Positions 1 to 5,546 are shown, numbered from the stretch's first letter. The stretch: 5,639 bases of DNA from Clostridiales bacterium UBA1446 (GCA_002329245.1 DCTG01000141.1:21834-27472); one strand, 5' to 3'. Numbers and translations: made by a program. Notes: generated by a model not told the origin, from the sequence alone.

Positions 1-84
1 CTTTTCCCGATGGAAAGAAACGGCCCCGTTCCCGCCGCGGCCGGCCTGAACCGATATTTTTGCCGTATCGATAAACTGGGTCAT
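1..84 (-). CDS. obg: Obg family GTPase, N-terminal fragment (28 codons, continues past the left edge)
   Basis: Only the first 28 residues lie in the window. They begin [20 protein letters not shown] and continue AVSFHREK. The K-I-x-V-x-A-G-x-G-G-N-G pattern followed by [AV]-x-F-x-R-E-K is the start of the glycine-rich Obg fold. This fold precedes the G domain in Obg, an essential GTPase that associates with the 50S subunit and acts in ribosome maturation and stress or sporulation control. The GTPase motifs themselves are outside the window. The ATG at 82-84 is preceded by a strong Shine-Dalgarno (GGGGAGGG, 89-96 on the minus strand). Position directly after rplU-prp-rpmA matches the usual Firmicutes order. 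It is separated from rpmA by 60 bp containing a terminator-like hairpin, and no separate promoter is evident there. Confidence 0.93.
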   Translation of the reverse strand, partial: MTQFIDTAKISVQAGRGGNGAVSFHREK

Positions 85-100
85 AGTTCCCTCCCCGACG

Positions 101-132
101 AGAAAAGGCCCCGAACGACTATGTTCGGGGCC
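101..132 (-). terminator. Hairpin with short U-tract between rpmA and obg (possible attenuator)
   Basis: Read on the minus strand, GGCCCCGAAC (132-123), a 6-nt loop and GTTCGGGGCC (116-107) form a perfect 10-bp GC-rich stem, followed at once by TTTTCT (106-101). That is the layout of an intrinsic terminator, though the U-tract is short. It sits 13 nt after the rpmA stop and about 10 nt before the obg Shine-Dalgarno. Since obg is usually essential and no promoter is visible in the 60-bp gap, partial termination that lowers obg expression relative to the ribosomal proteins is more likely than a full stop. An RNA-processing or stability hairpin is the alternative. Confidence 0.7.
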
Positions 133-144
133 GCTATCCGGTCT

Positions 145-429
145 TTACTCAGCAATCTCGTAAATTGAGACCTTTTTGCGGTCTCTGCCTAACCGCTCGA
201 AGCGGACGCGTCCGGACTTCAGCGCGAAAAGCGTATCGTCGCTGCCGATGCCCACATTGGTTCCCGGGTGAATCTTCGTGCCTCTCTGACGTACAAGCAC
301 GTTGCCCGCAAGCACAAACTGGCCGTCGGCGCGTTTCACGCCCAAACGCTTCGACTTGGAGTCGCGGCCGTTGCGGGTGGAACCCATTCCTTTTTTATGC
401 GCAAATAACTGCAAACCGATATTTAACAT
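145..429 (-). CDS. rpmA: 50S ribosomal protein L27, with Prp-cleavable N-terminal extension
   Basis: The protein has 94 residues and is full length for the family. It contains the L27 core [13 protein letters not shown] (12-24), then [14 protein letters not shown] and the [10 protein letters not shown] segment (48-57). L27 binds 23S rRNA in the 50S subunit, and its mature N-terminus reaches towards the peptidyl transferase centre. The first ten residues, [10 protein letters not shown], form the extension known from Firmicutes such as Staphylococcus aureus, where Prp cuts after the conserved LQ-x-F-A motif. By analogy cleavage would fall between A10 and H11, exposing HKKG. The ATG at 427-429 has a GGAGGT Shine-Dalgarno (437-442) inside the 3' end of prp, and the prp stop is only 3 bp upstream, so translation is probably coupled. 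Stop is TAA. Confidence 0.97.
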   Translation of the reverse strand: MLNIGLQLFAHKKGMGSTRNGRDSKSKRLGVKRADGQFVLAGNVLVRQRGTKIHPGTNVGIGSDDTLFALKSGRVRFERLGRDRKKVSIYEIAE

Positions 430-432
430 GGT

Positions 433-762
433 TTAAACCTCCAAAACGGTTATGTTTTCGGGATATTCCTGATGGAGCTGATCCAGATAGACCATCATGG
501 CCGTAAGCAGCGTCTGACAAAAGTCCTCCGTCTCCCGCTCCAATTTCTCCGGAAGCCGGAATGTCAACTCCGCTTCCTTCTCCTGTACGGAAACCACCGC
601 TCCCGCCGCAAGCACATCGTTGATTGCACATTCCGTGAGGCGAATGGCGCTGGTAATTGCGGCGCATACGATGTCGCCGCCCGCCTTGCCGTACCCGCTG
701 TGACCCGTGCAGTCAAATCCGGTGATTCTGCCGTCTTTTATGTGAAACGATAGGGTGGTCAT
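433..762 (-). CDS. prp: Ribosomal-processing cysteine protease Prp
   Basis: This 109-residue protein matches the Prp (YsxB, formerly DUF464) family in length, sequence and position. The signature [17 protein letters not shown] spans 19-35. The His (H21) and Cys (C33) it contains correspond to the catalytic dyad described for S. aureus Prp (H22/C34). The rest, rich in acidic residues and ending [19 protein letters not shown], is typical of the family. Prp removes the N-terminal extension of L27, which is needed for functional 50S subunits in organisms with the long form. Its start codon overlaps the rplU stop (ATGA, 759-762) and its stop lies 3 bp before rpmA, so it is embedded between the two ribosomal genes. 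The Shine-Dalgarno is weak (GGTGA), which fits translational coupling and low expression relative to its neighbours. Confidence 0.96.
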   Translation of the reverse strand: MTTLSFHIKDGRITGFDCTGHSGYGKAGGDIVCAAITSAIRLTECAINDVLAAGAVVSVQEKEAELTFRLPEKLERETEDFCQTLLTAMMVYLDQLHQEYPENITVLEV

Positions 763-1073
763 TTCACCGTGATTTTCCCAATTTCAACTTTCGAATACGG
801 CTGCCTGTGTCCCTGACGCCTGCGATATCCTTTTTTCGCCTTATACTTGAAAATTCTGATCTTTTTGCCTTTTCCGTTCTTCATGACGGAGGCGTTCACA
901 ACCGCGCCGTCCACATACGGCGTTCCGAAAACGACTTTTTCTCCGTCCAAAATCGCCAGAACCTTGTCAAATGTAACGGACTGGCCGGCCTCCGCGTTTA
1001 ATTTCTCGATGTACAGAGCGTCTCCCTCTGCCACCTTATATTGTTTTCCGCCGGTTTCAATAATTGCGTGCAT
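759..1073 (-). CDS. rplU: 50S ribosomal protein L21
   Basis: The protein has 104 residues beginning [18 protein letters not shown], the standard L21 opening. It continues with the [11 protein letters not shown] segment and the basic RNA-binding stretch [16 protein letters not shown] near 79-94, ending in [11 protein letters not shown]21 binds 23S rRNA in the 50S subunit. The reading frame stays open 26 codons further upstream, but that stretch has no family similarity. The ATG at 1071-1073 gives the canonical N-terminus and has a purine-rich Shine-Dalgarno upstream (GGAAGG, 1085-1090). It is the first gene of the rplU-prp-rpmA-obg operon, and its stop overlaps the prp start. A consensus promoter and a leader of about 105 nt precede it. 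Confidence 0.97.
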   Translation of the reverse strand: MHAIIETGGKQYKVAEGDALYIEKLNAEAGQSVTFDKVLAILDGEKVVFGTPYVDGAVVNASVMKNGKGKKIRIFKYKAKKGYRRRQGHRQPYSKVEIGKITVK

Positions 1074-1178
1074 TTTACCTTGCACCTTCCAAAATTGAGT
1101 CTCGCTCTCGGGGTGCGGGGCTGGCCCGTCTTTTTCCCCGACGTTTCTCAAACGGCAGGGATACCCTTTTAAAGCGGC
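1074..1178 (-). promoter_or_regulatory. rplU 5' leader, candidate L21 leader RNA
   Basis: From the predicted start site near 1178 to the rplU ATG there are about 105 nt with several possible stems. Minus-strand CGGGG (1140-1136) can pair with CCCCG (1120-1116). Extended by one base, TCGGGG (1141-1136) can instead pair with CCCCGA (1113-1108). CGTC/GACG and CGTTT-gag-AAACG are further local stems. An L21 leader family upstream of rplU is known in Firmicutes and is thought to be autoregulatory. I infer membership from position, length and structure only, because I cannot align it to the family model. No long U-tract follows these stems, so control would more likely act on translation or RNA stability than by termination. 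Confidence 0.55.
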
Positions 1179-1184
1179 TTATAA

Positions 1185-1213
1185 AGTATAACAACGCTTT
1201 TTCCACTTGTCAA
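1185..1213 (-). promoter_or_regulatory. Housekeeping (sigma-A type) promoter of the rplU operon
   Basis: Minus-strand TTGACA (1213-1208), a 17-bp spacer (1207-1191) and TATACT (1190-1185) match the vegetative consensus at 11 of 12 positions with ideal spacing. The predicted start is near 1178, about 105 nt before the rplU ATG. A strong constitutive promoter is expected for a ribosomal protein operon. Confidence 0.92.
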
Positions 1214-1228
1214 GCAAATACTTTTCTG

Positions 1229-1302
1229 ATCCGCTCCCTTGCGGGAGAAGGCTCCGCTTCATCCGCTCCGAGACTTCCCGGACGCCCGTTCCCCAACGGG
1301 CG
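1229..1302. repeat. Two GC-rich hairpins and a 9-bp direct repeat between spoVAC and the rplU promoter
   Basis: CGCCCGTT (1283-1290) and AACGGGCG (1295-1302) form an 8-bp stem with a 4-nt loop, 7 bp past the spoVAC stop. CTCCC (1234-1238) and GGGAG (1243-1247) form a second, 5-bp stem. ATCCGCTCC occurs at 1229-1237 and again at 1261-1269. Neither stem is followed by a U-tract on the minus strand, so neither is a standard intrinsic terminator for spoVAC. They may still protect the 3' end of the message. The direct repeat could be chance in GC-rich sequence. Confidence 0.5.
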
Positions 1303-1309
1303 CTTTCGC

Positions 1310-1747
1310 TCAGGTAAACAGCTTTAAAAGGATGCCGTACAGGACGGACGCGCTGATACCGAATACCAGCACGGGACCGGCTACGGTAAAAAGCTTCGCG
1401 CTCATACCGAGAATAAGTCCTTCGCTCTTATACTCCATTGCGGGAGAAACGATGGAATTGGCAAATCCGGTAATGGGGACGAGCGTTCCGGCGCCGCCGT
1501 ATTTGGCTATTTTGTCATAGACCCCGATCCCGGTCAGAAGCGCGCTTAAAAAAATCAGGCTGACGGAGGCGGCCGCGCCGGCCTCTTCCAGATTCAGACC
1601 GAATCCCCGGTACATGTTGATGAGCGCCTGTCCTAATAGGCAGATGAGCCCTCCCACGCCGAACGCGGCCGCGAGATTCTTTCCGATGGGAGACGCTTTT
1701 TCCTTCTCTTTTTCCTTTATATAATTACGGTATTCTTCGTTCGTCAT
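1310..1747 (-). CDS. spoVAC: Stage V sporulation protein AC (SpoVAC)
   Basis: The 145-residue protein has a charged cytoplasmic-type N-terminus (EKEKEK, 12-17) and several hydrophobic segments (about 25-45, 60-80 and 111-142). It also has the family motifs FGVGGLICLLGQ (29-40), SALLTGIGVYDKI (68-80), GAGTLVPITGFANS (85-98) and MEYKSEGLILG (104-114). GFANS with EYKSEG distinguishes SpoVAC from the related, shorter SpoVAE. SpoVA proteins form the inner-forespore-membrane channel that moves Ca-dipicolinic acid, and SpoVAC is the proposed mechanosensitive pore component. The ATG at 1745-1747 is chosen; a GTG two codons upstream (1751-1753) is better spaced from the GGGGGA Shine-Dalgarno (1760-1765) and is a real alternative. 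A GTG at 1781-1783 would lie only about 10 nt from the predicted start site and is unlikely. No spoVAD or spoVAE follows it. Confidence 0.95.
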   Translation of the reverse strand: MTNEEYRNYIKEKEKEKASPIGKNLAAAFGVGGLICLLGQALINMYRGFGLNLEEAGAAASVSLIFLSALLTGIGVYDKIAKYGGAGTLVPITGFANSIVSPAMEYKSEGLILGMSAKLFTVAGPVLVFGISASVLYGILLKLFT

Positions 1748-1800
1748 GTTCACAACTTTTCCCCCAACCCGCTTCCTATCCACAGCTTACTATTTTTCGA

Positions 1801-1829
1801 TAGTATTCCCTCACGGGAATCCGTTATGC
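1801..1829 (-). promoter_or_regulatory. Sigma-G-like (forespore) promoter of spoVAC
   Basis: On the minus strand, GCATA (1829-1825) matches the sigma-G -35 pattern (G-[ACT]-A-T-[AG]). After a 17-bp spacer (1824-1808) comes AATACTA (1807-1801), which differs from the -10 pattern CAT[AT][AC]TA only at the first base. A start near 1794 would leave a leader of about 45 nt to the chosen ATG. spoVA operons are controlled by sigma-G in Bacillus and Clostridium, so the match fits the gene. The consensus is from those genera and I infer that it holds here. Confidence 0.72.
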
Positions 1830-1847
1830 TGTTTCTTGTTATTTCCA

Positions 1848-1879
1848 TTTTACTTTAAAGGTAAAACATGCTAACATGT
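1848..1879. promoter_or_regulatory. Two abutting dyads in the divergent spoVAC / SLH-protein intergenic region
   Basis: A 19-bp near-palindrome (TTTTAC, centre, GTAAAA; 1848-1866) has eight Watson-Crick pairs and one G-T pair around a central A. It shares its last base with a second dyad, ACATG-ctaa-CATGT (1866-1879). They lie upstream of the spoVAC promoter and 45-76 bp before the start of the plus-strand gene, a sensible place for an operator. No clear vegetative promoter for the plus-strand gene is visible here. They are not long or GC-rich enough to suggest a terminator. Confidence 0.4.
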
Positions 1880-1913
1880 ACCTTGTCAATACTTGCCTGC
1901 CACAATGCGAAAT

Positions 1914-1918
1914 GGAGG
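1914..1918 (+). promoter_or_regulatory. Shine-Dalgarno that fixes the start of the SLH protein
   Basis: GGAGG ends 5 nt before the ATG at 1924. In-frame ATGs at 1876 and 1912 lack a usable ribosome site, and starting there would place hydrophilic residues ahead of an otherwise standard signal peptide. Confidence 0.85.
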
Positions 1919-1923
1919 AACAT

Positions 1924-4908
1924 ATGCGAAAACCCTTTTTGCATAAAATGACTGCATCCCTGCTCTCGATATCCCTGCTCCTCTCCATGGCCCCCGCGGC
2001 CTTTGCTTCCGTCGCTTTGGGCGACGATATTCATTCATCCGCCGTGCAGTTGGGCGCCGGCACTTCCTTGGTACATTCCGCTTTATGGAGCAATTACTAT
2101 TCCGACCTGCGCCAGGAGCAGTATATTGTCTATTCTCCGAACAGCTCCGTTTCCCCCGTCGTCTCGTTCGGCGGGCATATGACGAAAACCGCCACGCTCT
2201 CCGCTTCCGCGCAGGCGCTGGAAGCGGAAGGATACCGGGTTGTGGCGGCTGTCAACGGAGACTTTTTCGACACTTCCACGGGCGTGCCGATCGGACTTGT
2301 CATAACAAACGGGATTTTGCGCACCTCCGCTCCCGCCTATACTTACGCGCTTGGCTTCCGGGCGGACGGCAGCGCGTTCATCGGCCAGCCAAACCTCACG
2401 ACAACGTTACAGACCGGGGATCTGACCCTGCCCGTTTCCTCCGTAAACAAGGTCAGAGGCAAGGAAGGGATCTCACTTTTTACGCCCGACTTTTCAGCCA
2501 CCACCTGCAATACCGAGGCCGGTGTGGACGTCGTTTTACGCGTTTTGGACGATAGTCCGGGACTTGCCTTGGGGAAACCTCTCATCGCCTCGGTGGAGCA
2601 GATCTTCGAGTCAACGGGCGCGATTCCCATAGAGCAGGGACGGATTGTGCTGTCCGTAAACGCAAAGGACACTTCGGGCGCGCTTGCCTTTTTACGCACC
2701 CTCCAAATCGGGCAGCAGGTAAGCATCACGGCCAGCACGGAAGACCCCGTATGGAACGAAGCCAAATGCGCAATCGGGGCGCTGTATAAACTCGTAACGG
2801 CTAAGAATCCCGTGCAGCACACGGACAGCACCTCCGCGCCGCGCACCGCGGCGGGCCTGCGCCCGGACGGAACCCTGCTTATCTATACCATAGACGGCCG
2901 TCAAAGCGGGTACAGCATCGGCGCAACGCTCAGCCAGGTCGCCCAGAGGCTCATCGAGCTTGGGTGCGAAGAAGCGATCTGCTTGGATGGCGGAGGTTCC
3001 ACGGCCATCGGGGGATCGATGCCGGGCAGCGAGACCTTCCGCATAACCAACAAGCCTTCCGAGAGCAAGGAACGCGCCCTGAGCAACTCTATCCTGTTCG
3101 TCGCGCCGAAAACCGAAATCGGAAGCGCAGCGTCGCTTTACCTTCCGGCAAACGGAACACTTCTGCTCAGCGGGGCGGCACTCCCGCTCTCCGCTCTCGC
3201 CATTGACGCAAACTGCCGTCCCGCGGCTCTGCCGTCCGGCCTCAGCTTTACCGCAACCGGTTCCGGCACCGTTGCGGGCAGTGTCTTTAAGGCCGGTTCC
3301 TCCGGCACCGCGCAGATTTCCGCCCAGGCCGGTCAGATTGCCGGCAGCGCGCAGGTAACCGTAATCGGCTCGCCGGACCGGATCTCCGTTTTCGAGCAGG
3401 ATTCGGGAGCGGCGGTGACGGAGCTGACGGTGGCGCCCGGAAAATCCATGGACTTAGGGGCCGCGGCCAAATATAAAAACCTCACTCTCGTCGCACAGGA
3501 CAACTGCTTTACCTGGAGTTTGGACGGCAACGCAGGCTCCATCAGCGAAGACGGTTTCTTCACCGCTTCGCCGCAGCGCGGCAGCGGCACCCTTACCGTC
3601 CGCGCGGGCAGCTTTGCCGTAAGCCTCCCGGTTCGTGTTGAATCGAGCGTCTTCACCCTCGCGGATTTTGAAAATGATTTTTCTGATATTCTCGGAGACG
3701 GCGATACCGCTTCCGCGACCGCGGAAACCCGCGCCGACCGGGTGCAGCGCGGACATCGGAGTCTGCGGGCGGCCTATGATCTGACGAGCGCGGGGCGCTC
3801 CGTTGTTCCCGCCTCCCTCGCTCTGCCCGCCGCGGCTACCCATCTGTCCGCCTGGGTATACGGCGACGGCTCCGGAAATACGCTCGGCATCCTTACCGGC
3901 AACGCGTCCGGCGCGGAAACCCTGACCGCCCTTGGTTCGCTCGACTTCGACAGATGGCGGCCCCTGACCGCCGAGCTGCCTTCCGACGCCGTATCTTTTT
4001 ACGGATTTGAAATCCAGGCGGCCGGAAAGAAATCCTCCGGAACTCTTTGGTTCGACCACATCACGGCGGCAAACGGCGATTTCGCGGACAACACCGCGCC
4101 CATCCTCTCCGTCTCTCGGAACGAGACGAATTATTCGGCGGACCTGTACGACGACATGGACGGATATCCCAAACCGGACGCAATCAAGCTGACCTTCGAC
4201 GGGCAGCCGCTCTCCTTCTCCTATGACGAGCAAAGCGGTCGTCTTTCGGCCGCTCTCCCCGTCCCCGACGGGCAAACCCATATCGTCACGCTGACCGTCC
4301 GGGACCGGAGCGGCAACTTAGCCCGCAGCTCGTTGGAAATCCCCCAGACCGCCTCCGTCATCAGCGTGCTGTCCGACATCTCGGGACACTGGGCGCAGCC
4401 TTATGCCGATTACCTGTTCTCCCGGGGCATCGTCACCGGCACAAGGATCAACGATCAAATCGTCTATCAGCCGGATAAAGCCATGACCCGCTCGGAGTTC
4501 GCGGTCATCATGACCCGCTTTTTGGGGGTCGACCCCTCGCTGTATCAGGATGTCGCGCTTCCCTTCCAGGACGCGGCTTCCATCGCGGACTGGGCGCTTC
4601 CGGCCGCGCGCGCCATGTATGCCCTCGGCATTATACAGGGCAGCAGCGAAAACGGAAAGCTCCTGTTCAAGCCTTCCGGAACCATCACCCGGGCGGAAGC
4701 CATGACGATTATCGGCCGGACCATGGAAAAGGGCTATCTCGTGCCGCCGCTGTCTTTCAACGATTCCGCCTCGGTTCCCGCCTGGGCCCTTCCCTATGTC
4801 GAGGTCCTTTCCGGGCTAGGCGTGGTCGGAGGCTACCAGAACAACATCATGCCGTCCGGAGAGCTCACCAAGGGCGCGGTTGCCAAAATCCTGACTTTGC
4901 TGAGCTAA
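1924..4908 (+). CDS. Secreted phosphodiester glycosidase (NAGPA-type) domain protein with three C-terminal SLH repeats
   Basis: The protein has 994 residues. A signal peptide has basic MRKPFLHK, a hydrophobic core (11-27) and a likely AFA|S cut after A28. The phosphodiester glycosidase domain (about 80-395) carries NGDFFD (111-116), APRTAAG (305-311), IDGRQSGYS (323-331) and CLDGGGST (353-360). These are the conserved blocks of bacterial relatives of the mammalian 'uncovering enzyme', which splits sugar-phosphodiester bonds. Two beta-rich Ig-like stretches (about 404-481 and 485-575), a jelly-roll-like segment opening ADFEND (580-720) and a third Ig-like module (720-810) follow. Three SLH repeats (about 818-870, 880-935, 944-994) would anchor it to secondary cell-wall polymer. 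The first two carry TRSE (855-858) and TRAE (922-925); the third has TKGA (982-985). It is therefore probably an extracytoplasmic wall-bound enzyme. The substrate is unknown; phosphodiester-linked sugars on wall polymer or exopolysaccharide are possibilities. It appears monocistronic, with its own terminator. Confidence 0.92.
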   Translation: MRKPFLHKMTASLLSISLLLSMAPAAFASVALGDDIHSSAVQLGAGTSLVHSALWSNYYSDLRQEQYIVYSPNSSVSPVVSFGGHMTKTATLSASAQALEAEGYRVVAAVNGDFFDTSTGVPIGLVITNGILRTSAPAYTYALGFRADGSAFIGQPNLTTTLQTGDLTLPVSSVNKVRGKEGISLFTPDFSATTCNTEAGVDVVLRVLDDSPGLALGKPLIASVEQIFESTGAIPIEQGRIVLSVNAKDTSGALAFLRTLQIGQQVSITASTEDPVWNEAKCAIGALYKLVTAKNPVQHTDSTSAPRTAAGLRPDGTLLIYTIDGRQSGYSIGATLSQVAQRLIELGCEEAICLDGGGSTAIGGSMPGSETFRITNKPSESKERALSNSILFVAPKTEIGSAASLYLPANGTLLLSGAALPLSALAIDANCRPAALPSGLSFTATGSGTVAGSVFKAGSSGTAQISAQAGQIAGSAQVTVIGSPDRISVFEQDSGAAVTELTVAPGKSMDLGAAAKYKNLTLVAQDNCFTWSLDGNAGSISEDGFFTASPQRGSGTLTVRAGSFAVSLPVRVESSVFTLADFENDFSDILGDGDTASATAETRADRVQRGHRSLRAAYDLTSAGRSVVPASLALPAAATHLSAWVYGDGSGNTLGILTGNASGAETLTALGSLDFDRWRPLTAELPSDAVSFYGFEIQAAGKKSSGTLWFDHITAANGDFADNTAPILSVSRNETNYSADLYDDMDGYPKPDAIKLTFDGQPLSFSYDEQSGRLSAALPVPDGQTHIVTLTVRDRSGNLARSSLEIPQTASVISVLSDISGHWAQPYADYLFSRGIVTGTRINDQIVYQPDKAMTRSEFAVIMTRFLGVDPSLYQDVALPFQDAASIADWALPAARAMYALGIIQGSSENGKLLFKPSGTITRAEAMTIIGRTMEKGYLVPPLSFNDSASVPAWALPYVEVLSGLGVVGGYQNNIMPSGELTKGAVAKILTLLS

Positions 4909-4924
4909 ACGGAGCTTCGATTCC

Positions 4925-4957
4925 CCGTCCCCCGCCGTCCGCGGGGGACGGTTTCTT
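4925..4957 (+). terminator. Intrinsic terminator of the SLH-protein gene
   Basis: CCGTCCCCCGC (4925-4935) pairs perfectly with GCGGGGGACGG (4941-4951), giving an 11-bp GC-rich stem with a 5-nt loop. TTTCTT follows, and the stem begins 16 nt past the stop codon. Confidence 0.93.
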
Positions 4958-4960
4958 ATC

Positions 4961-5185
4961 CGGTACTTTAAGAAGCCGCAGGCGGCAATGAAATCCCTAT
5001 GGTCTCCGAAACGCCGTTTCATTCGTTTCGCATGAAAACGGAAAAAACGCTTATCATAAACAGGACACATACATTTATATATGTGACGGACGGCAAACAA
5101 AAAAACTGACAAAATCTGCCGCGGAAAAAATGAGATTCCGTTATGAAAACCCCCTGTTTTAGAAGCATTTACATGCCGAAAAATT
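4961..5185. other. AT-richer intergenic stretch, no gene recognised
   Basis: Between the SLH-gene terminator and the SASP promoter I find no supported gene, RNA gene or repeat array. Small dyads are present: GCCG-cagg-CGGC near 4975-4986, GAAAC-gcc-GTTTC near 5008-5020, and CACATA/TATGTG (5066-5071 and 5080-5085, 8-nt loop). None has terminator or riboswitch character that I can recognise. A minus-strand reading frame crosses this stretch into the SLH gene but looks like a shadow, since it is unrelated to any family and has no good ribosome site. Confidence 0.6.
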
Positions 5186-5215
5186 GAATATACAAAACTT
5201 CGCGCGGTTATGATA
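5186..5215 (+). promoter_or_regulatory. Sigma-G-like (forespore) promoter of the SASP gene
   Basis: GAATA (5186-5190) fits the sigma-G -35 pattern exactly. After 18 bp (5191-5208), TATGATA (5209-5215) matches five of seven positions of the -10 pattern CAT[AT][AC]TA. A start near 5222 would give a leader of about 46 nt, and AAGGAG (5252-5257) supplies the ribosome site. ssp genes are classic sigma-G targets, which supports the call despite the weaker -10. Confidence 0.6.
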
Positions 5216-5267
5216 TGGTCGGATGCAAATCCAACTACTTTTTTAAAACGCAAGGAGATGCAACAAG

Positions 5268-5468
5268 ATGGCTTCCAACAACTCCAATCAGGCTCTTGTG
5301 CCGAACGCTCGTGAAGCTCTGAATAAGTTCAAGATGGAAACCGCCGCTGAAGTCGGTGTAACCCTCAAGCAGGGTTATAACGGTGACCTGACCACCCGCC
5401 AGGCCGGTTCCATTGGCGGCCAGATGGTGAAGAAAAAGATTCAGGCCTACGAGAACGGCCTCAAGTAA
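5268..5468 (+). CDS. Alpha/beta-type small acid-soluble spore protein (SASP)
   Basis: The 66-residue protein begins MASNNSNQALVPNAREALNK and carries both family signatures. The germination-protease region is KMETAAEVGV (22-31), and the DNA-binding C-terminal motif is TTRQAGSIGGQMVKKKI (42-58). Alpha/beta SASPs coat spore DNA, shift it to an A-like form and protect it from UV and chemical damage. Germination protease GPR degrades them, and by homology it would cut after E24. The residue after that Glu is Thr, where the usual pattern has Ile, Leu, Val or Phe. The loop KQGYNGDL (34-41) is longer than in Bacillus SspC, as in clostridial proteins. AAGGAG lies 10 nt before the ATG. An ATG at 5258 sits directly on the Shine-Dalgarno and is out of frame. 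The gene is monocistronic, with its own promoter and terminator. No sspA/B/C letter is given because paralogues cannot be told apart here. Confidence 0.96.
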   Translation: MASNNSNQALVPNAREALNKFKMETAAEVGVTLKQGYNGDLTTRQAGSIGGQMVKKKIQAYENGLK

Positions 5469-5485
5469 TCTTCGTGTATAGCACA

Positions 5486-5523
5486 AAACGGGGAGAGGAC
5501 ATACTGTCCGCTCCCCGTTTCTT
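5486..5523. terminator. Bidirectional terminator between the SASP gene and the convergent membrane-protein gene
   Basis: AAACGGGGAG (5486-5495) pairs with CTCCCCGTTT (5511-5520). After one A-G mismatch, GGAC (5497-5500) pairs with GTCC (5506-5509) around a 5-nt loop. The plus strand continues TTTCTT. The minus strand reads TTTTGTG after the stem, so the structure can serve both converging genes. Confidence 0.9.
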
Positions 5524-5546
5524 CCGTTAAATGACCGATAAACACG

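Noticed and set aside
1074..1151. 26-codon upstream extension of rplU
   Set aside because: It has no L21 similarity; the canonical MHAII start at 1073 has a Shine-Dalgarno, and the extension would occupy the structured leader.
1884..1889. Minus-strand TTGACA as a vegetative -35 element for spoVAC
   Set aside because: At 16-18 bp downstream there is no acceptable -10 (TTTTAC at 17 bp is poor), and the sigma-G-like site closer to the gene fits better.
1876..1923. 16-codon upstream extension of the SLH protein
   Set aside because: It lacks a ribosome site and would put polar residues before the signal peptide; GGAGG at 1914-1918 points to the ATG at 1924.
2343..2846. 167-codon minus-strand open frame inside the glycosidase domain region
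   Set aside because: It is antisense to the conserved phosphodiester glycosidase coding sequence and has no recognisable features of its own.
3454..4281. 275-codon minus-strand open frame inside the SLH-protein gene
   Set aside because: It is antisense to a gene with clear domains, has low-complexity glycine- and arginine-rich content and matches no family; it is a shadow of GC-rich coding sequence.
5066..5085. CACATA/TATGTG dyad as an operator or terminator
   Set aside because: It is short, AT-rich with an 8-nt loop, more than 100 bp from the SASP promoter and expected by chance in such sequence.
4816..5253. 145-codon minus-strand open frame across the SLH gene end and the intergenic gap
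   Set aside because: It overlaps the SLH3 coding region and the terminator, shows no family similarity and has no convincing ribosome site.
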